The notes under the pieces were generated by a model. It saw only the letters and a list, made by a program, of their open reading frames with translations. It was not told where the DNA came from and did not search any database. The position numbers and the translations under genes are program-made. This document shows positions 50,776-59,742 of a stretch of 64,000 nt of DNA, piece by piece. The stretch comes from CAG-791 sp045130475. GTDB lineage: Bacteria; Bacillota; Clostridia; Lachnospirales; Lachnospiraceae. The stretch covers positions 5,970 through 69,969 of the forward strand of contig JBGUPU010000019.1 in the NCBI GenBank assembly GCA_045130475.1, in the 5' to 3' direction. Position 1 is the stretch's first letter, and the number at the start of each line of letters is the position of its first letter.

Positions 50776-50816
50776 ACAAGCCACAGATCTGCACTTCGGT
50801 GTGGTCTGTGGCTTGT
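50776..50816 (+). other. Stable UUCG-capped hairpin at the 5' end of the ferredoxin mRNA
   Basis: ACAAGCCACAGA (50776-50787) pairs perfectly with TCTGTGGCTTGT (50805-50816); inside, GCAC-TTCG-GTGT forms a C(UUCG)G tetraloop. No T run follows, so it is not a terminator. It begins about four bases after the predicted transcription start, the position of 5' mRNA-stabilising hairpins. Confidence 0.65.
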
Positions 50817-50898
50817 GTCAGGATTAGGATATTTAGTTTGTACTAACCCCTAAATTCATTATTTGTTGTATTTTAATACTCGAAAGGAGAACTACAAA

Positions 50899-51069
50899 AT
50901 GGCACGTGTTATTAATGATACCTGCATCAGCTGCGGCACTTGCGCTGCTTCCTGCCCCGTCGAAGCTATCTCCCAGGGCGACGCTCAGTACGAGATCGAC
51001 GCAGATGCTTGCATCGATTGCGGTGCTTGCGAGGGTACATGTCCTGTCGGCGCTATCAGCGAGGCTTAA
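50899..51069 (+). CDS. 2x[4Fe-4S] ferredoxin
   Basis: A 56-residue clostridial-type ferredoxin with two cluster motifs, CISCGTCAASCP and CIDCGACEGTCP. It carries low-potential electrons, most likely from the pyruvate oxidoreductase encoded just upstream to hydrogenase, Rnf or other acceptors. It starts at 50899 with AAAGGAG upstream. It has its own promoter and terminator, so it can be expressed independently of nifJ. Confidence 0.97.
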   Translation: MARVINDTCISCGTCAASCPVEAISQGDAQYEIDADACIDCGACEGTCPVGAISEA

Positions 51070-51102
51070 TTAATCAGAGCTGACTGATGGTGACTGTCTG
51101 TT

Positions 51103-51192
51103 TAACCTGCCTTCGTGCGGGTTAGGCAGAGGTGACATAAACGAACAAAAAACAGCAGTCGGGAATTCATTTCCCGGCTGCTGTCTTTTTTT
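51103..51192 (+). terminator. Ferredoxin terminator with a preceding hairpin
   Basis: First hairpin TAACCTGC/GCGGGTTA (51103-51124), then a strong terminator with arms starting ACAGCAGTCGGGAA at 51152 and ending in TTTTTTT (51186-51192). Confidence 0.9.
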
Positions 51193-51245
51193 GTTGTTTT
51201 ACTGCAAAAAGTCCTGCAGGCATATGACATGCCCGTCAGACATCA

Positions 51246-51683
51246 TTACTTGAACATACCTTCCATGTCTTCATGGCAAAGGGGACGCAGGCCGTTGGCT
51301 GTGAGGATCCTGATCGCGGCTTCGTTGTCCGCGACACGGAAGATCATGCATGCGCTGTTGGCCTTTTTGGCCAGGAAGGCATAGGAATACTCAAGATTGA
51401 TCCCATTGTCTCCAAGCAGGTTCAAAACGTTGACCAGGGCTCCGGGCTTGTCCTCAAAGACGATCGCAAGCACCGGAGTGAGGGAGCATACATATCCCTC
51501 CTCCTTCAGGATCTGAACTGTCTTAAAGGGATCGTCAACGATCACACGGACAATGCCGAAATCCTCCGTCTCCGCAAGAGACAGAGCACGCAGATCAATC
51601 TCGTTGTTCTGCAGGATTTTCGTAAAAGCTGCAAGTGCGCCCGGCTTGTTTTCCAGGAAAGCCGAAATCTGTTTTACTGTCAT
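51246..51683 (-). CDS. Tandem ACT-domain protein
   Basis: A 145-residue protein made of two ACT domains (KQISAFLENKPGALAAFTKI and VLAIVFEDKPGALVNVLNLL), the fold that binds amino acids to regulate enzymes. Such free-standing ACT pairs are common in Clostridia next to phenylacetate-CoA ligase genes, as here (82 bp downstream of paaK). A role in sensing an aromatic or branched amino acid is inferred from context. GGGAGG ribosome site. Confidence 0.92.
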   Translation of the reverse strand: MTVKQISAFLENKPGALAAFTKILQNNEIDLRALSLAETEDFGIVRVIVDDPFKTVQILKEEGYVCSLTPVLAIVFEDKPGALVNVLNLLGDNGINLEYSYAFLAKKANSACMIFRVADNEAAIRILTANGLRPLCHEDMEGMFK

Positions 51684-51765
51684 CTCCTACCTCCCTTTTA
51701 AAAACTATTATCTGTTTGTACTGTTCTGCTACATTATTTTGTTCTGTTCTGCTGCATTATGATGC

Positions 51766-53073
51766 TCATCCCTGATAGAGATTTCGTTTGTCGATGACAC
51801 GCTTTGCCTTTCCCTCGCTTCTGGGAATGGATCTGGGAGCGACAAGCTTGACGACACAGAAAATGCCCAGCATTGCCTTGAGGTCATTAACAAGCTGTTT
51901 CTCGCGCTTGGTGATATCCTTGAGGGAGTCGGAGAACATCTCCGGTGTCATCTCGACCTGGACCTCGATCCGGTCGCTGTGGTGCTCTCTCGTCACGATG
52001 ATCTGGTAGTTGGCCGGATATCCGTCGTTCATCAGGACGGTCTCGATCTGGCTCGGGAATACGTTGACGCCCTTGACGATCAGCATATCGTCGCTGCGGC
52101 CCATCGGCTTGGCCATACGGACATGAGTCCTTCCGCATGCACAGGGCTCGGCATTCAGGACACAGATATCTTTCGTGCGGTAGCGGAGGAGCGGGAAGGC
52201 TTCTTTGGTGATACTGGTGAACACCAGCTCACCCTTTTCACCATAGGGAAGGACCTCGCCGGTCTGCGGATTGATGATCTCGGCGATGAAGTTGTCCTCA
52301 TTGATGTGCATACCGTTCTGGCAGGAACACTCATAGGCAACACCGGGGCCGGAGATCTCCGTCAGGCCGTAGATATCATAAGCTTTGATACCGAGCTTGT
52401 CTTCGATGTCGTGACGCATTTCCTCTGTCCACGCTTCCGCTCCGAAAATGCCTGCTTTGAGCTTGATCTGATTGCGCAGCCCGCGCTCTGTAACCGTCTC
52501 AGCAAGGTAAGCCGCATAGGAAGGCGTACAGCACAGGACTGTGGATCCGAGATCCGTCATGAACTGGAGCTGACGGTCTGTATTGCCGGATGACATGGGG
52601 AGCGTCAGAGAACCCAGTTTGTGTGAGCCGCCGTGTAGGCCGGCGCCGCCAGTAAAGAGGCCGTAACCATAGCAGACCTGTACAATATCATCTTTGGTGG
52701 CACCTGCTGCCGCAAGAGCCCTGGCAACACAGCCTTCCCACATATCGACATCATTCTGCGTATAGCACGCTACAACCCGCCTGCCGGTGGTACCGCTGGT
52801 CGAATGGATGCGGACACAGTCAGAGAGCGGCACTGCCAGCAGTCCGTAGGGATACTGCTTGCGCAGATCATCCTTGCTTAAAAAGGGCAGCTTGTGGAGA
52901 TCCTTGATGCCTTCAATATCCTCCGGTTTCACACCGTGCTCATCCATCTTCTGTCTGTAATAAGGAACCGCTTCGTATACGCGCTTTACGGTCCTGACCA
53001 GGCGCTCATCCTGCCAGGCAGTGATCTGTTCCCGTGAAGCGCATTCAATCTGCGGCTCGAAATAATGTTCCAT
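51766..53073 (-). CDS. paaK: Phenylacetate--CoA ligase
   Basis: A 435-residue adenylate-forming enzyme that activates phenylacetate, or a related aryl acid, to its CoA thioester. ATP-binding motif IHSTSGTTGRRVVACYT, core motif YDIYGLTEISGPGVAYEC, and C-terminal RSDDMLIVKGVNVFPSQIE. In gut anaerobes it commonly works with indolepyruvate-type ferredoxin oxidoreductases in aromatic amino acid catabolism, but none is visible here. A promoter TTGTGC-17-CATAAT lies in the 129-bp gap after dnaB. AGGAGG site. Confidence 0.93.
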   Translation of the reverse strand: MEHYFEPQIECASREQITAWQDERLVRTVKRVYEAVPYYRQKMDEHGVKPEDIEGIKDLHKLPFLSKDDLRKQYPYGLLAVPLSDCVRIHSTSGTTGRRVVACYTQNDVDMWEGCVARALAAAGATKDDIVQVCYGYGLFTGGAGLHGGSHKLGSLTLPMSSGNTDRQLQFMTDLGSTVLCCTPSYAAYLAETVTERGLRNQIKLKAGIFGAEAWTEEMRHDIEDKLGIKAYDIYGLTEISGPGVAYECSCQNGMHINEDNFIAEIINPQTGEVLPYGEKGELVFTSITKEAFPLLRYRTKDICVLNAEPCACGRTHVRMAKPMGRSDDMLIVKGVNVFPSQIETVLMNDGYPANYQIIVTREHHSDRIEVQVEMTPEMFSDSLKDITKREKQLVNDLKAMLGIFCVVKLVAPRSIPRSEGKAKRVIDKRNLYQG

Positions 53074-53202
53074 TATGTATACCTCCTGATGCTATTGTAA
53101 CGGTTTATGCCTTATTATGTTTGCTGCATAAATGCTGCACAAAACCGGTATTCCTTCTTCCAATCGTCCCTGTCACAAAAGCGGGAGCCTGTTTCGTATC
53201 TC

Positions 53203-54537
53203 CTACCTTGCAAGATTGGCAAATCTGGTCAGGGATGGCTGCCAGCTCAATTCAACGGTGCCGATCGGGCCGTTTCTCTGTTTGGCAATAATGATCTCCG
53301 CAATTCCCTTTTTTTCGGAATCTTCATTGTAATAATCGTCCCGGTAAATGAACATGACCAGGTCCGCGTCCTGCTCGATGGCGCCGGACTCACGGAGGTC
53401 TGACAGCATGGGACGGTGGTTTGGTCTCGATTCCACGGCGCGGGAAAGCTGGGAGAGCGCCACGACAGGCACATTCAGCTCTCTGGCGAGCGCCTTGAGG
53501 GAGCGCGAAATATCCGAAATCTCCTGCTGGCGGGAATCGCCGCTCCTGCCCGAGCCGCTCATCAGCTGCAGGTAGTCGATGATCACGATCTCCATCCCGA
53601 ATTCCAGCTTGTATTTGCGGCATTTCGAACGCAGTTCCGCCACTGTGATCGCCGGTGTGTCGTCGATGATCAGCCTGCTGTCGCCGATATTGCCGGCACT
53701 CTCGATCACCTCGGCCCACTCATTCTCAGTCATATCGCCGGTGCGGATCTTCTGGGCCTCCACATGGGACTGCATGGCCAGAAGACGGTTGACCAGCTGT
53801 TCTTTGGACATTTCCAGAGAAAAAATCCCCACACAGCGGTTTTCCCGCATAGTCAGGTAGTCCGCAATATTGAGGACAAGGGCGGTCTTTCCCATGGAGG
53901 GACGCGCCGCGATCAAAATAAAATCCGCGGGCTGCAGCCCGGCCGTCCGGTTGTCCAGATCAGTAAAACCGGTGGACAAGCCGGTGACGTTTCCCTTGAT
54001 CCGGGAAGCCTGCTCGATCTTGTCCATGGCGTTGAGGACGATCTCCCTGATGGGAACAAAATTGTTGGCTGTGCGCCGCTGTGATATCTCAAAGATGCGT
54101 TTTTCCGCCTTGTCGAGAAGGGACTCCATTTCCTCATTCTCGGCATAGCAGTTTCCCGCGATCTCCTCATTGGCGCGTATCATACTGCGCAGAAGGGATT
54201 TTTCCGCGACAATATTCGCATAGGATTTAATATTGGCCGATGTGGGGACTGTGGTGATCAGTTCCCGGATCAGCTCATCAGAATAAAGCTCCGGGGGGAG
54301 ATTCTTCTCCCGGAGCCTGGCCTGCAGTGTCACGGGATCGATCGCTGTACCCTTTCGCTGCAACTCCAGCATGGTCTGATACAGGATCCCGTTCTGCCGT
54401 GAATAGAAATCCTCTTCTTTTATGATCTCGGACGCAGTCTCCACTGCCTCCGGGTCAATCAGCATGGATCCGAGCACAGACCGCTCCGCCTCCAGATTGT
54501 GGGGCATGACTCTGCTGATCACATCATCCTGTGCCAT
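53203..54537 (-). CDS. dnaB: Replicative DNA helicase
   Basis: A 444-residue hexameric helicase. N-terminal domain (MPHNLEAERSVLGSMLIDPE), linker helix, RecA-like C-terminal domain with Walker A IAARPSMGKTALVLNIA and VIIDYLQLMSG. Located 29 bp downstream of rplI in the gdpP-rplI-dnaB operon, a classic Firmicutes arrangement. Confidence 0.97.
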   Translation of the reverse strand: MAQDDVISRVMPHNLEAERSVLGSMLIDPEAVETASEIIKEEDFYSRQNGILYQTMLELQRKGTAIDPVTLQARLREKNLPPELYSDELIRELITTVPTSANIKSYANIVAEKSLLRSMIRANEEIAGNCYAENEEMESLLDKAEKRIFEISQRRTANNFVPIREIVLNAMDKIEQASRIKGNVTGLSTGFTDLDNRTAGLQPADFILIAARPSMGKTALVLNIADYLTMRENRCVGIFSLEMSKEQLVNRLLAMQSHVEAQKIRTGDMTENEWAEVIESAGNIGDSRLIIDDTPAITVAELRSKCRKYKLEFGMEIVIIDYLQLMSGSGRSGDSRQQEISDISRSLKALARELNVPVVALSQLSRAVESRPNHRPMLSDLRESGAIEQDADLVMFIYRDDYYNEDSEKKGIAEIIIAKQRNGPIGTVELSWQPSLTRFANLAR

Positions 54538-54566
54538 TGTCTTCTCCGCCGCTCAGTTTAAATTGA

Positions 54567-55013
54567 TTATGCCTCTGTGACCTTGAGGGTGAACCTTCCG
54601 GTTACCTGGGGATGCAGGCGGATCGGAATCTCAAAACTGCCGAAGGATTTGATGGGCTCTGACAGCTGGATCTTCTTCTTGTCGAGATCGAGGTTGTGCT
54701 GCTTTTTGGCCTCCTGGGCGATCTCCTTGGCGCTGACGGAACCGAATACGCGGCCGCCTTCGCCTGCTTTCATGGTGACCACGACAGTGACCTTCTCGAG
54801 ATCCTGCGCCAGCTTCTGAGCCTCTGCAAGACGCTGCGCCGCCTCTTTTGCCTCGCGCTGCTTTTTGAGCTTCAGATCGTTTTTGTTTTTATCGTTGGCT
54901 TCGACACCCAGCTTTTTGGGGATGACGAAGTTTCTTGCATATCCGTCGCTGACATTGACGATATCGCCCTCTTTGCCGAGAGATTTCACATCCTGTAAAA
55001 GAATTACCTTCAT
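54567..55013 (-). CDS. rplI: Ribosomal protein bL9
   Basis: A 148-residue large-subunit protein binding 23S rRNA. N-terminal domain MKVILLQDVKSLGKEGDIV and the signature GYARNFVIPKKLG, long central helix rich in Lys/Ala, C-terminal domain ending LHPQVTGRFTLKV. Full length; strong AGGAGG site; between gdpP and dnaB on the same strand. Confidence 0.97.
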   Translation of the reverse strand: MKVILLQDVKSLGKEGDIVNVSDGYARNFVIPKKLGVEANDKNKNDLKLKKQREAKEAAQRLAEAQKLAQDLEKVTVVVTMKAGEGGRVFGSVSAKEIAQEAKKQHNLDLDKKKIQLSEPIKSFGSFEIPIRLHPQVTGRFTLKVTEA

Positions 55014-55049
55014 TTCCTGTTCCTCCTGAATGATTGATTGATCCGGTTA

Positions 55050-57167
55050 TCACGCGTCGATCTGGCCTTCCTCGATCATCTGGTCAATGACTCTCTTGAC
55101 TGTCTCAATGGCCTCCTCGGATGTGGTTCCGGACATCTGGCAGCCCGCCATATTGATGTGGCCGCCGCCGCCCATCCGCTCCATGATCAGCTGTACATTG
55201 ACCTCATCAATAGACCGCGCGCTGATAAAGATCTGACCGTTATACCGGGTCATGACAAAGCTTGCCTTGACCCCGTCGATGTTGAGCAGTTCGTTTGCCG
55301 CCTGGGCGCCGACTACGGTCGGGCTCCGGAGGCCTTCGCTCTTGCAGACTGAAAAAGCAAAACACTCGCGGTAGATCTCCGCCTGGGAGACCGCGTCCGC
55401 TCTCGCCTTGTATTCCACGGCTTCTTCGCGGAAAATCTTCCTGACGCGGACCACATCCGCGCCGCTCCGGCGCAAAAAGGCCGCCGCCTCGAAGGTTCTG
55501 ACGCCCGCTTTATTGACAAATCCGTCCGTATCCACGACGATACCGCCGTAAATGGCATCCGCCTCCTCGGGCCGCAGACGGATATTTTCACCGGTGTACT
55601 GGACGATCTCCGCCACCATTTCACAGGCGGAGGAAGCATAGCCTTCCACATAGGAAAGGGTCGCGCCCTCGATGACATCCTTGCCCGCGCGGTGGTGGTC
55701 CAGCACAACAATGGATTTACATCTGGTAAGAAGTTCCGGGCACTCCGTGCGCGCGGGTGTGTTTACATCGACGACCACGACACAGGCATTGTCTGTGACC
55801 ATCTCCAGTGCCTGCTGACTGTTTATGATGAACCCGTTCCCGTATTCCGGATTGTGCTCAAACAGCCGCAGAATCTGTTCAATGGAGATCGTGCGCTCGT
55901 TGATCACGATATAGGCCTGTTTGCCCAGGGTCTTTGCGATCCTGTAGATGCCTACCGAGGCTCCGAAGCTGTCCGGATCGCCCAGCTTGTGTCCCATGAT
56001 GAAGACGGCATCGCGCACACGGATGATCTCCTTGAGGGCCTGGGCTTTGACACGGGCTTTGACACGGGTATTCTTCTCTACCTGCCGTGTCTTTCCGCCG
56101 TAATACACAACATTGTCGGGGTATTTGATGACCGCCTGGTCACCACCTCTTCCAAGCGCCAGGTCCACGGCGTTGCGGGCAAATTCATAATTCTGCGTGT
56201 AGGCGAGGCCGTCCAGGCCGAATCCCAGGCTCAGCGTGACCGCCATCTCATTGCCGACACTGACTTTTTTGACATCCTCCAGGATGTCAAAATGACCGTC
56301 CTGAAGCTCCCGCAGGGATTTTTTGCGCAGAATGATCAGATATTTGTCCTTCTCGATCTTGCTGCAGAGACCGTCGATGGCACTGATATACTGGGTCACC
56401 TTCCGGTCGATCAGGGCGGTCAGCAGCGCCTTGCGCACCTCTTCTACCGTATCAATAACTTCGTCGTAATTGTCAATATAGAACAGACCGACCGCAAGAC
56501 TCTGGTCATCTACTTCCCGGACCGCGAGACGCATGGCTGTATTGTCCACCAGATTCAGGGCGATGATGCTGTCACTGGCGGTGTTGTCCAGCAGTTCTGA
56601 GCCGATCGACAGGTGCGACACGGATACCCTGTGCATCTGGGCACTGTAGCTGTTTCCGACGAGGTCCACGGGGACTTTCACCAGCTTATCATCCGTGGGA
56701 AATACATCCCTGGTCAGCGCGGGGATCAGCGTCGAGATCGGCCTGCGATAGGTCCTGTCCCGATGAACCACCTTCTCAAATGCGGGGTTCATCCAGATGA
56801 ACCGGCCTCCTTCATCCATAAGAGCATAGGGCAGTTCCAGTTCCTGCAGGAGCAGATCCTCCAGGCTGTGGAATTCCTCGGCATAGGCCGACATCTCTTT
56901 CAGATAGATCGCACGGCTGTTGATAAAAGCCGCCGCCATGACACAGGTGTAGATCAGGCATACCACTGTGGACGCCACAAAAGACCATCTGTCGAGAAAA
57001 AAGATCAGGAAATCCGTGACCCAGAGAATGATGCCAAGGATAATGGCGATCCGAAAATATCCGGATATACGTCCTTTTTTCTTTTTTCCCGTAATATGTG
57101 CTGCCTTTTCGGGCTCGACATCAGGCGCAAATGGATCCTGTGCGTCTGTTTCATTTACTTTTTGCAT
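55050..57167 (-). CDS. gdpP: Cyclic-di-AMP phosphodiesterase GdpP
   Basis: About 705 residues. Two membrane helices (~36-80), a degenerate PAS domain (LMDEGGRFIWMNPAFEKVV), a degenerate GGDEF domain, then DHH (VVVDVNTPART and LDHHRAGKD) and DHHA1 (MERMGGGGHINMAGCQ) domains that hydrolyse c-di-AMP. The first DHH motif reads GHKLGDPDSFGA, close to the usual form. The start at 57167 has GGAG eight bases upstream. It controls c-di-AMP and so osmotic and cell-wall homeostasis. Its promoter overlaps a palindrome (57211-57225). Confidence 0.95.
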   Translation of the reverse strand: MQKVNETDAQDPFAPDVEPEKAAHITGKKKKGRISGYFRIAIILGIILWVTDFLIFFLDRWSFVASTVVCLIYTCVMAAAFINSRAIYLKEMSAYAEEFHSLEDLLLQELELPYALMDEGGRFIWMNPAFEKVVHRDRTYRRPISTLIPALTRDVFPTDDKLVKVPVDLVGNSYSAQMHRVSVSHLSIGSELLDNTASDSIIALNLVDNTAMRLAVREVDDQSLAVGLFYIDNYDEVIDTVEEVRKALLTALIDRKVTQYISAIDGLCSKIEKDKYLIILRKKSLRELQDGHFDILEDVKKVSVGNEMAVTLSLGFGLDGLAYTQNYEFARNAVDLALGRGGDQAVIKYPDNVVYYGGKTRQVEKNTRVKARVKAQALKEIIRVRDAVFIMGHKLGDPDSFGASVGIYRIAKTLGKQAYIVINERTISIEQILRLFEHNPEYGNGFIINSQQALEMVTDNACVVVVDVNTPARTECPELLTRCKSIVVLDHHRAGKDVIEGATLSYVEGYASSACEMVAEIVQYTGENIRLRPEEADAIYGGIVVDTDGFVNKAGVRTFEAAAFLRRSGADVVRVRKIFREEAVEYKARADAVSQAEIYRECFAFSVCKSEGLRSPTVVGAQAANELLNIDGVKASFVMTRYNGQIFISARSIDEVNVQLIMERMGGGGHINMAGCQMSGTTSEEAIETVKRVIDQMIEEGQIDA

Positions 57168-57210
57168 GAATGATTCTCCGTTCCACCCTCTCGCAAAACA
57201 TTCCGGCTGA

Positions 57211-57225
57211 AGTGTATTATACACT
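57211..57225 (-). promoter_or_regulatory. gdpP promoter -10 inside a perfect palindrome
   Basis: AGTGTAT-T-ATACACT is a perfect 15-bp palindrome (57211-57225) that contains the minus-strand -10 TATAAT (57216-57221). The -35 is poor (TTGCGT, 57240-57245). A repressor bound there would block gdpP directly. Confidence 0.55.
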
Positions 57226-57298
57226 GTTTTCCCGGGATCACGCAAAGAGGGATCCTGCAGATGAATTCTTTAGAATATACAGTAACTACTTTACCACA

Positions 57299-57598
57299 TT
57301 ATACCTGACTGTCCAGCCAGTCAGCTGCCTGCTGCATTCCCTCTTCCGTAAAGGGGAAATCCCTGATGGTTTTCAAAGAGTCGTCCGTGGCCGCGTATCC
57401 ATAGGGGCCGCGCCAGCAGACCGCCCGCAGCGTCGCCTCTCCGCGTTTCTCAGGGGGCGTATAGTGCACATTCTGCAGCGGTTCGCGGGCGATCCTGTAG
57501 CGGAGGTCTCCGCAGCTGCCGTAATAGGCCTCCCCGTATTCATAATGCAGGAAAGGAAAGAGCTCTTCTCTCCTTATATGACGCTCCGAATTCTCCAT
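57299..57598 (-). CDS. Small conserved-looking protein of unknown function
   Basis: A 99-residue soluble protein I do not recognise. It has clear protein-like composition (HYEYGEAYYGSCGDLRYRIA, then ATDDSLKTIRDFPFTEEG) with many aromatic residues and ends DWLDSQV. The ribosome site is weak (GGA six bases upstream). It lies between the ABC exporter and gdpP on the same strand, 103 bp after the exporter gene, so it could be read from that transcript. No membrane segment or metal motif. Confidence 0.65.
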   Translation of the reverse strand: MENSERHIRREELFPFLHYEYGEAYYGSCGDLRYRIAREPLQNVHYTPPEKRGEATLRAVCWRGPYGYAATDDSLKTIRDFPFTEEGMQQAADWLDSQV

Positions 57599-57701
57599 AT
57601 TTTTCCGTCTGTCTCTTTCTGTTTCTTCCGATGATTTTTACGGATCTTAAGGGACTGCCCTGTCTGTACTGAACAGGTTCCTGCATGAGGAAAGAGCCGG
57701 G

Positions 57702-59651
57702 TCAGCCTGCCAGTTCGGGCTTAATGCCCGTGTACAGCTGATAATACCTCTGTCCGAGTTCGATCAGCTGCTCATGGGTTCCCTGCTCGACGATCCTGCC
57801 CTGCTCCAGGACGATGATAAGGTCGCTGTTGCGGATCGTGGAGAGCCGGTGGGCGATGACAAAGGTCGTCCTGTCTTTCATCAGACTGTCCATGCCTGCC
57901 TGCACGATCTTCTCTGTGCGGGTGTCGATGGAACTGGTCGCCTCGTCGAGAATGAGGGCCGGCGGATCCGCGATGGCCGCGCGGGCAATAGCGAGCAGCT
58001 GACGCTGTCCCTGGGAGAGATTGGCTCCGTCTCCCGTGAGCATGGTGTCATATCCCTGGGGCAGACGGCGGATAAAGCCGTCTGCATTGGCAAGCCTGGC
58101 GGCGCGGATAACTTCCGCGTCCGTCGCATCCAGCTTACCGTAGCGGATATTCTCCCGGACGGTGCCGGAAAACAGGTGCGTATCCTGCAGGACAATGCCC
58201 AGTGACCGGCGCAGGTCGCCTTTTTTGATCTTGTTTACATTGATATTGTCGAAACGGATCTTGCCGTCCTGGATATCATAAAAGCGGTTGATCAGGTTGG
58301 TGATCGTGGTCTTGCCCGCACCGGTGGAACCGACAAGGGCGATCTTCATGCCGGGTCTTGCATGGATCCAGATATCATGCAGCACCATCTTGTCATCCCG
58401 GTATCCGAAATCGACACCGTTGAAGGTAATGTCGCCCTCCAGAGCTTGATAGGTGGTCGTATCCTCCGCCTTGTGATAATGCTTCCAGGCCCACTGACCC
58501 GTGTGCCTGTCGGTCTCGATGATCTCGCCGTCCGGCCCCCGCTCGCAGTTGACCAGCATGACATAGCCGTCGTCTGTCTCGGGCTCCGCGTCCATGAGCT
58601 TGAAAATACGCTCGGCGCCCGCAAGAGCCATGATGATGCTGTTGAACTGCATGCTGACCTGGTTGATCGGCATGGAAAAGCTCCGGTTCAGAGTCAGGAA
58701 GCTGGCAAGAGCGCCGACTGTAAAGCCGGCATAGTGATTGATCGCCAGAATGCCGCCCACGATCGCACAGATCACATAGTTGGTATTTCCCAGCTGGCCG
58801 TTGACCGGACCGATGATATTGGCGAAGCCGTTGGCCCTGGCCGCGCTCTGATACAGCTCCTCGTTGAGCTGGTCAAACTCGCGGATGGCCTGTTCTTCAT
58901 GACAGAAGACCTTGACGACCTTTTCGCCGGTCATGGTCTCCTCGATAAATCCGTTCAGCCTGCCCAGATTCCTCTGCTGGGCAACGAAATTGCGCCCGGA
59001 CATAGAGGTGACTTTTCCGGATGCAAGCAGCATGACACCCACCATCATCAGAGATACCACTGTCAGCGGAATACTGAGCACCAGCATCATGGAAAGGATG
59101 GACACCACGGTGATCAGACTGTTGAGAAGCTGGGGCATACTCTGGCTGACCATCTGACGCAGCGTGTCGATATCGTTGGTATAGACACTCATGATATCGC
59201 CGTGCGCATGTGTGTCAAAATATTTGATCGGAAGGCTCTCCATGTGCTCAAAGAGCTCCGTGCGCAGCCGTTTCATGGTACCCTGGGTGACAAAGGCCAT
59301 GGTGCGGGCCTGGGTATATGCTGCCGCAATGCCGATCAGATAAAAGCACGCCACACGGGACATGGCATGCAGAAGCGGCGAGAAATCAGGATTTGCCTGC
59401 CCCGCCTTCACCTGCTCCACCATGGGCGTGATATAGCTGTCGATCAGGGTCCGGGTAAACATGGTTCCCTGCACGTTGGCCAGGACGGAGATCACGATAC
59501 AGACCGCCACCACGGCCAGATGAAAACCATAAAACCGGACTACATAGGAGATAATCCTGCAGAAGATTTTCCCGGGATTTTCCACTTTGGGACGCGGACG
59601 TCCCCGCATTCCTCTCGGGCCGCCCCCTACTTCTTTAACCTTTTCCGCCAT
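57702..59651 (-). CDS. ABC exporter half-transporter, catalytically competent subunit
   Basis: About 649 residues: six-helix membrane domain (~45-350) then ATPase domain with Walker A VGSTGAGKTT, signature LSQGQRQL and Walker B LILDEATSSID with the catalytic Glu intact. The TMD reads like a type IV (multidrug/lipid) exporter. It carries an insert of ~45 residues before the NBD. The start is uncertain between TTG 59660 and ATG 59651. It pairs with the upstream subunit, whose catalytic Glu is replaced. Confidence 0.93.
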   Translation of the reverse strand: MAEKVKEVGGGPRGMRGRPRPKVENPGKIFCRIISYVVRFYGFHLAVVAVCIVISVLANVQGTMFTRTLIDSYITPMVEQVKAGQANPDFSPLLHAMSRVACFYLIGIAAAYTQARTMAFVTQGTMKRLRTELFEHMESLPIKYFDTHAHGDIMSVYTNDIDTLRQMVSQSMPQLLNSLITVVSILSMMLVLSIPLTVVSLMMVGVMLLASGKVTSMSGRNFVAQQRNLGRLNGFIEETMTGEKVVKVFCHEEQAIREFDQLNEELYQSAARANGFANIIGPVNGQLGNTNYVICAIVGGILAINHYAGFTVGALASFLTLNRSFSMPINQVSMQFNSIIMALAGAERIFKLMDAEPETDDGYVMLVNCERGPDGEIIETDRHTGQWAWKHYHKAEDTTTYQALEGDITFNGVDFGYRDDKMVLHDIWIHARPGMKIALVGSTGAGKTTITNLINRFYDIQDGKIRFDNINVNKIKKGDLRRSLGIVLQDTHLFSGTVRENIRYGKLDATDAEVIRAARLANADGFIRRLPQGYDTMLTGDGANLSQGQRQLLAIARAAIADPPALILDEATSSIDTRTEKIVQAGMDSLMKDRTTFVIAHRLSTIRNSDLIIVLEQGRIVEQGTHEQLIELGQRYYQLYTGIKPELAG

Positions 59652-59706
59652 TTCCCTCAACTACCTCTTACTAACATGTCGAATCGCTTCGACGTAAACC
59701 TCCGGA

Positions 59707-59739
59707 GTGAAAAAATCATGTGTCAACATGATTTTTCAC
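59707..59739. other. Hairpin between the two ABC exporter genes
   Basis: GTGAAAAAATCATG (59707-59720) pairs with CATGATTTTTCAC (59727-59739) around TGTCAA, with one unpaired A. On the minus strand the second arm contains six T, so partial termination between the two subunits is possible. Confidence 0.5.
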
Positions 59740-59742
59740 ACT

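Noticed and set aside
50776..50816. Hairpin as the nifJ terminator
   Set aside because: No T run follows, it is ~190 bp past the stop codon and it lies just after a good promoter for the ferredoxin gene.
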